Translations under genes and position numbers: made by a program
The notes under the pieces: generated by a model
What the model was told of the DNA's origin: nothing
The model's database searches: none
What the model saw: the letters and a program-made list of their open reading frames with translations, nothing else
Assembly: GCA_963616935.1 (NCBI GenBank)
Contig: CAVEMS010000001.1
Span: 210,007 to 274,006, forward strand
Length of the DNA stretch: 64,000 nucleotides
Direction: 5' to 3'
DNA from: UBA4951 sp963616935
GTDB lineage: Bacteria; Bacillota_I; Bacilli_A; RFN20; CAG-826
Shown here: one piece after another, positions 60,349 to 64,000 of the stretch
How the letters are laid out: each line of letters begins with the position of its first letter
Position numbering within the stretch: position 1 is the first letter of the stretch

Positions 60349-61233
60349 TCAGATGACCGGGGTCAATTTGACCTTCCTTCTGTCGATTTTTTTGAGGCCA
60401 AGGGCATCCAGGAACGCCTTTGCCCTCCCTAACCAGCGAATTGACGTTGTCGAATGCGTCGCTGACGTCCTTTTGGGTGAGGTTGTCCAGGGATTTCCCC
60501 TTCGTGATGGGGTATCTGACTATTTCGTGGTTCCGCTCGCAGTCGGGTTTGTCGCTGGACCTCATCGGCCTGGCGAAGAAGGCGCGGACCTTCCCGGCCG
60601 GGGCCGCCGACTCTATGTCGTAGAAGGCGGCGAATTCGGAGCCGTTGTCGGAGAGGCATGCCTCGAAGGCGTCGGCGTAGCCTGCCTTGAAGACGGCCTC
60701 CATGACGCCTTTTATCGCCTTGACCGCCGATTCCGGGCTGCCCTTCGCGATCAGCAATCCCAGCTGAAGGCCGAACCTGGGGAAGGTAATCGTGAGTATG
60801 GCTTTCTTGTCCTCCCTCTTGCCGACGACCGAGTCGAATTCGGCGACCATGGCCTTCGGGTGCCCCTCCTTGTATTTGAGGAAATCGGAGTAGAGCCTGC
60901 CGAGCAGCTTCGCCGGATCCTTCGCGGGCATCTCGCTCCTCGGCGGCCTCGGCAGCTTGCGCTTGAACCTCGCATATCTCCTCAATTGGTGCGGCTTGCA
61001 GGTGAGCCTCCCTGAGCAGATCAGCCTTCTGAAGGTCCTCTCGCAGCACATCTCCCTTATCTCCGGGTTCGACGCGTAGACGTGGTGCACCGAGCCGGTG
61101 TCGATCAGCTGCCGCGAATAGGAGTCGAGCTTCTTGACGTCCGCGTCGCCGAGCCTCGCGCCCGATCTCGACGATGAGCGGAGATCCGAGGCGTCGTCGG
61201 CCGATTTCCTCCAGTCGTAGAACCTCTTCTCGC
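60349..61233 (-). pseudogene. IS30-like transposase remnant, frameshifted and N-terminally truncated
   Basis: The reading runs from about 61233 through FYDWRKSADDASD, a CERTFRRLICSGRL helix region, MVAEFDSVVG (first catalytic Asp), CLSDNGSEFAAF (second Asp) and CERNHEIVR (Glu). It thus keeps an IS30-type DDE core. One extra C on the plus strand at 60423-60425 breaks the frame; in the next frame the natural end KAFLDALGLKKIDRRKVKL appears, with TGA at 60349. The N-terminal HTH is missing at the cas9 junction. GC content is well above that of the surrounding genes, suggesting recent arrival from a GC-richer host. Confidence 0.82.
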
Positions 61234-61556
61234 AAAAAGAACCTTCAAAACCTGTATAAGTCCGCTGAGGCTTTAGTGAAAGAGGAGAATGCCGTACTGA
61301 CCAAGGCGGAACTTCAGGGGCTCAAAGCGAAGCTAGAAGACAGGGAAGACGGCGATTTGAGAGCAAAGAAAGTATTTTATTACTTTGCACAATTCGGCCG
61401 TGATGTTTATAGCGGGGAGCCGATGGACCTCAATGATTTGAGAGACTACGATATTGACCACATCATTCCTCAGTCTATTGTCAAAGATGATAGCTTTTTG
61501 AATACGGTTCTAACGAAGAAGGAAATTAATAATGAACAAAAGCAGGATCGTTATCC
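61234..61556 (+). pseudogene. cas9: cas9 fragment, HNH nuclease domain
   Basis: The translated fragment (about 107 residues) has KVFYYFAQFGRDVYSG, then LNDLRDYDIDHIIPQS and KDDSFLNTVLTKKEINNEQK. This is the HNH region of Cas9, with the YDIDHIIPQS metal-site His and the KDDS...N(V)LT continuation. Nothing else of cas9, cas1, cas2 or a CRISPR array is in the window. Its left side abuts the transposase remnant; its right side runs into the reversed AIPR fragment at about 61554. Confidence 0.9.
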
Positions 61557-62144
61557 GTTAACGATGGAAAAATTCCTCATCTTCAGTTCATCACCCGAAA
61601 ACTCAAAAGAATCGCAAACGATGATGATGCCGTTATTGAGATACCAGAACTTCTCGTAATCGTCCAAGATGGAATTGGTTATCTTGTTATCGATGTTCTT
61701 GTTTTTGATGTAGTAGCGGAGGTTCATCGCAAGCAATCCTCTATCGCCTTCTTTCTTCCAAAGCTCTTTAAGGGAAAGAGCGCTGATGTTCACGACTATC
61801 GCATCGCTTCCATAGGACATTTTGTTGGTTGACTCATCCACGACGAGTTTCCCTTCTTTCACGAAATCGAAAGGGGCGATATTGGATTCGATGAGGCTTT
61901 CGATGCTATGGCCGAAGACGATGGAAACCGAGATATCGACTCCTTTGATTTTTGGATCGATCTTCTCGAGCGTCGAGGTTACCTGATATTCGCTCTTTTC
62001 GTCCTTGCTGATGACGACTTTGTACTTCATTGCCAATTTATGTTTTTTATCAGGCAGGTTGATTCCTATGGGTATTTGAGTCCTATGTCGTTTTTCAATT
62101 TCGAATGAATTAAATACGGTGTTCGCCCAAAATCTATTCAACAA
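61551..62144 (-). pseudogene. AIPR-family abortive infection protein fragment
   Basis: A 197-residue fragment. The central AIPR signature is present: LAMNLRYYIKNKNIDNKI, then FWYLNNGIIIVCDS, ending at FSIVNG where the family normally continues with GGQT. It stops there because it meets the cas9 fragment. The N-terminal part expected in full AIPR proteins (about 550-650 residues) is absent; a TTG at 62144 after AAGGAGG could start translation. AIPR proteins act in phage abortive infection. This copy should be inactive. Confidence 0.85.
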
Positions 62145-62335
62145 TCCTCCTTAGCGGATTGGGTCGAATGGGCGAAAAGGTATAACGAAATACCGGAGAC
62201 ATCGTTGAAACTGCGAACTCCGAACGAAGTCTAACTTGAAAACTCGAGAAACTGTTCCGTGACGTGAGTGAGGTTATATGCTTGAAGCTATCCAAACGTT
62301 TCATATCAATTGATAACTATCAGTCATACATCAAC
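62145..62335. other. Intergenic region with no supported gene
   Basis: CAATCC...GGATTG near 62142-62161 forms a small hairpin overlapping the ribosome binding site of the AIPR fragment. Nothing else is identified. Confidence 0.5.
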
Positions 62336-62378
62336 TTAGTAAAAAAGGGAATTGAACTCACTAAAATACTAAAATATA
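62336..62378. repeat. 43-bp palindromic element, upstream copy (locus D)
   Basis: TTAGTA...TACTAA arms and an inner AATT(G/C)AA-type centre make an imperfect palindrome. TTGAAC (62352-62357), 17 bases and TATAAT (62375-62380) lie within or at its edge, so it covers the promoter of the next gene. It matches the downstream copy at 38 of 43 positions. Confidence 0.88.
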
Positions 62379-62380
62379 AT
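62352..62380 (+). promoter_or_regulatory. Promoter of ATPase locus D
   Basis: TTGAAC, 17 bases, TATAAT, embedded in the palindromic element, 27 bases before the start codon. Confidence 0.85.
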
Positions 62381-62407
62381 ATTAACTAGCAATTATCGGG
62401 GCATAAG

Positions 62408-63640
62408 ATGATAAGTAGGACCATTTATAAAGAAATCGAAAAATCAATTAAGAATAGGCCTGTCACTTTGATCACTGGAGCGAGACAAGTAGGGAAGACC
62501 TCTTTAGCCGTGCTCTTCCAAAAGAAATATAATTTCAACTACGTCTCCTTGGACTCTTACAAGGAAAGGGAATTGGCAAAGAATGATCCGATCATGTTTT
62601 TATCTATCCACCCTTGGCCACTCATCATCGACGAAATCCAATATGCCCCCGAGTTGTTTGATGCCATTGAAGATGTGGTTAACAAAGAAAAGCTATCAAA
62701 TGAGCACAATTATGGCATGTATATACTTACCGGTTCTCAGATGTACAAACTGATGAAAGGGATAAGTCAATCGATGGCCGGAAGGGTATCGATAATTCAT
62801 GTGCTGCCACTATCTAGAAACGAGATCCTTGATAGAGAGGATGCGATATTCGACTTTGATTATGAGAACATCCAAAAGAAGGCTAATGAAAATCCGCTGA
62901 AACCATTGGATTTATTTGACGACATAGTTAAAGGCTTTTATCCTGAGCTTTATAGCAATTCGAGTTTAGAGATTCAAAAATTCTATTCGGATTATGTTGA
63001 ATCTTACGTCGAGCGCGACGTTTCTGAAATCATTAACATCAGGGAAAAGGTCCCATTTAGGCATTTCTTAAGCCTAATTGCTTCCCTTACCGGCGAGGAA
63101 ATCGTTTACGATAATATCGCAAAAGTCGTTGGCGTTGATAAGAAAACGATCATGTCATGGATATCCGTATTGATTGCCGGCGACATTATTTATCTTTTAG
63201 AACCTTATAACGAGCTTTCCATCGCAAAGAGAATGGTCAAAAGGCCAAAGGTTTACTTCAATGACACCGGCTTGGCATGCTATTTAGCCGGAATCACATC
63301 GGGCGAGATATTGCATTCAAGCATATATTCTGGGAGATTTATAGAAACATATATCATCAATGAATTGCGAAAGAGTTATATCAATAACGGCGTCGAACCG
63401 CGTTTTTACTATTATAGAGACAGCAATCAAAACGAAATTGATTTGGTGATTATTCAAGGTGGCAAGCTTCACCGAGTCGAATGCAAGAGTGGCATAACGT
63501 TCAATCTGTCTACCGTTAAAGGGTTTAAACAATTAGAAAAAACTCAATATCGATTAGGGGAGAAAGCAATTATATGCAACACCGACATCATCTACTCGTT
63601 AGGTGAAGGCGTGTATGTTTTGCCGATTGCAGGAATCTAA
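62408..63640 (+). CDS. AAA_14/DUF4143 ATPase with nuclease-like C-terminus (locus D)
   Basis: A 410-residue protein. Walker A ITGARQVGKTS (core 24-31), Walker B LIIDEIQYAPE, LTGSQ sensor, then a winged-helix-like part (VYDNIAKVVGVDKKTIMSWI), and the DUF4143 end with NEIDLVI and RVECKSG as the nuclease-like pair. This is the typical DUF4143 subfamily, different from loci A-C. It is flanked by two copies of a 43-bp palindromic element. Function unknown. Confidence 0.88.
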   Translation: MISRTIYKEIEKSIKNRPVTLITGARQVGKTSLAVLFQKKYNFNYVSLDSYKERELAKNDPIMFLSIHPWPLIIDEIQYAPELFDAIEDVVNKEKLSNEHNYGMYILTGSQMYKLMKGISQSMAGRVSIIHVLPLSRNEILDREDAIFDFDYENIQKKANENPLKPLDLFDDIVKGFYPELYSNSSLEIQKFYSDYVESYVERDVSEIINIREKVPFRHFLSLIASLTGEEIVYDNIAKVVGVDKKTIMSWISVLIAGDIIYLLEPYNELSIAKRMVKRPKVYFNDTGLACYLAGITSGEILHSSIYSGRFIETYIINELRKSYINNGVEPRFYYYRDSNQNEIDLVIIQGGKLHRVECKSGITFNLSTVKGFKQLEKTQYRLGEKAIICNTDIIYSLGEGVYVLPIAGI

Positions 63641-63667
63641 TGACGCCTTCTAATTTCTTTCACTATT

Positions 63668-63710
63668 TTAGTAAAATAGAGAATTGAATTCCCTAAAATA
63701 CTAAAGTATA
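63668..63710. repeat. 43-bp palindromic element, downstream copy (locus D)
   Basis: The element repeats 28 bases after the ATPase stop in the same orientation. It holds a weaker promoter-like TTGAAT, 17 bases, TATAGA. The distance between the two copies is 1332 bases. Confidence 0.88.
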
Positions 63711-63724
63711 GAAAAACGTAGTAA

Positions 63725-63994
63725 TCATCGAATGAATTTTTTATGCACATCATTCGCCAAGAATAATTCCCCAAAATTGATTTTTTTCGTTTTTGGGGAT
63801 AGGCCTAAATTTACGAGAAAATCCTCTTTGCCGTTTTCTTGCGTCTCTGTCTCCTTTTTCGCTTGCGTATTCATTGGATTTCGCATATCAAAATACTTTT
63901 TCGAGAGTTGCAAGAATTTTGTGTAAAAGTCATCTCAGAAGCCCTTTTTTAAATCATATTTCGAATCCCATCGCCGTCCTCTCGTCCTCACTCA
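63725..63994 (-). pseudogene. Possible 3' end of a decayed gene
   Basis: On the minus strand the frame reads KYDLKKGF, TGA (63935-63937), then DDFYTKFLQLSKKYFDMRNP and a charged tail ending FLANDVHKKFIR at 63725. The residues look protein-like on both sides of the TGA. It could instead be a short ORF from TTG 63913. The rest would lie outside the window. Confidence 0.3.
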
Positions 63995-64000
63995 TCTCCA

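Noticed and set aside
60233..61235. Long plus-strand and alternative minus-strand open frames across the transposase
   Set aside because: They are by-products of high GC content. Only the frame with the DDE motifs makes sense, and the others are Arg- and Gly-rich without family resemblance.
59974..63640. A CRISPR array next to the cas9 fragment
   Set aside because: No set of 20-40 base repeats with regular unique spacers is present. The repeats near locus D are promoter elements.
63732..63926. Plus-strand 64-codon frame near the window end
   Set aside because: It is Phe- and Ser-rich, has no ribosome binding site and lies opposite a more protein-like reverse frame.
59977..63994. TGA read as tryptophan (Mycoplasma-type code)
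   Set aside because: Many normal genes end in TGA, for example ispF, cysQ and the AAA protease. The in-frame TGA cases are confined to decayed DNA.

Overview
The window looks like a chromosome segment of an uncultured, probably gut-dwelling member of Bacillota class Bacilli (an RF39/RFN20/Erysipelotrichales-type lineage is my guess, not proven). Support comes from an RpoE-type RNA polymerase delta subunit, Gram-positive style Shine-Dalgarno sites, guanine and SAM-family riboswitches, host-glycan hydrolases and a compact gene layout. TGA is used as a stop at many ordinary genes, so the standard bacterial code applies.

Bases 1-36 kb are mostly core housekeeping. They hold the tail of an ABC permease, a cold-shock protein, a ychF-ispF-argS-rpoE operon, cysQ, an NFU-type Fe-S scaffold, an M3 peptidase, YitT, class II aldolase and a collagen-like lipoprotein. 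From 14.5 to 25.5 kb lies a nucleotide hub: guaA, a guanine-riboswitch-controlled purine permease, a uracil permease with upp behind an unusual leader, hpt, prs and guaB. A five-gene tRNA cluster (Val, Tyr, Gln, Lys, Leu) follows. Then come pgi, an S1-domain protein, ispD, a HAD hydrolase, a LemA-like protein, an ABC-F ATPase, tRNA-Leu(GAG), mgtE, pduL, a TSCPD protein, SAM-riboswitch-controlled metK and hpf. ispD and ispF indicate the MEP isoprenoid route.

From 37 to 50 kb the content becomes more accessory. A leaderless pair encodes a small basic protein and a zeta-toxin-like P-loop kinase. A ROK repressor then faces a glycan operon: surface protein, GcnA-like GH20 hexosaminidase, frameshifted ABC ATPase, three membrane proteins and a GH38 alpha-mannosidase. 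This is suited to trimming N-glycans.

From 50 to 64 kb is a variable island. It holds three of the window's four DUF4143-type AAA ATPases, an alpha/beta hydrolase fused to membrane helices, and a cluster with an HTH protein, a soluble FtsH-like AAA metalloprotease, a DUF6847-like coiled-coil protein, a candidate structured RNA and a possible clan-CD-like protein. It ends in decayed defence and mobile DNA: a frameshifted IS30-like transposase, a cas9 HNH-domain fragment and an AIPR fragment.

The most striking pattern is that each of the four DUF4143 ATPase genes has its own private repeat set in or against its promoter. Two loci of one protein subfamily use 23-bp tandem units, one uses 32-bp spaced repeats, and one uses a palindromic 43-bp element that occurs on both sides of the gene. 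This looks like protein-specific operators or element ends for a family whose function is unknown.
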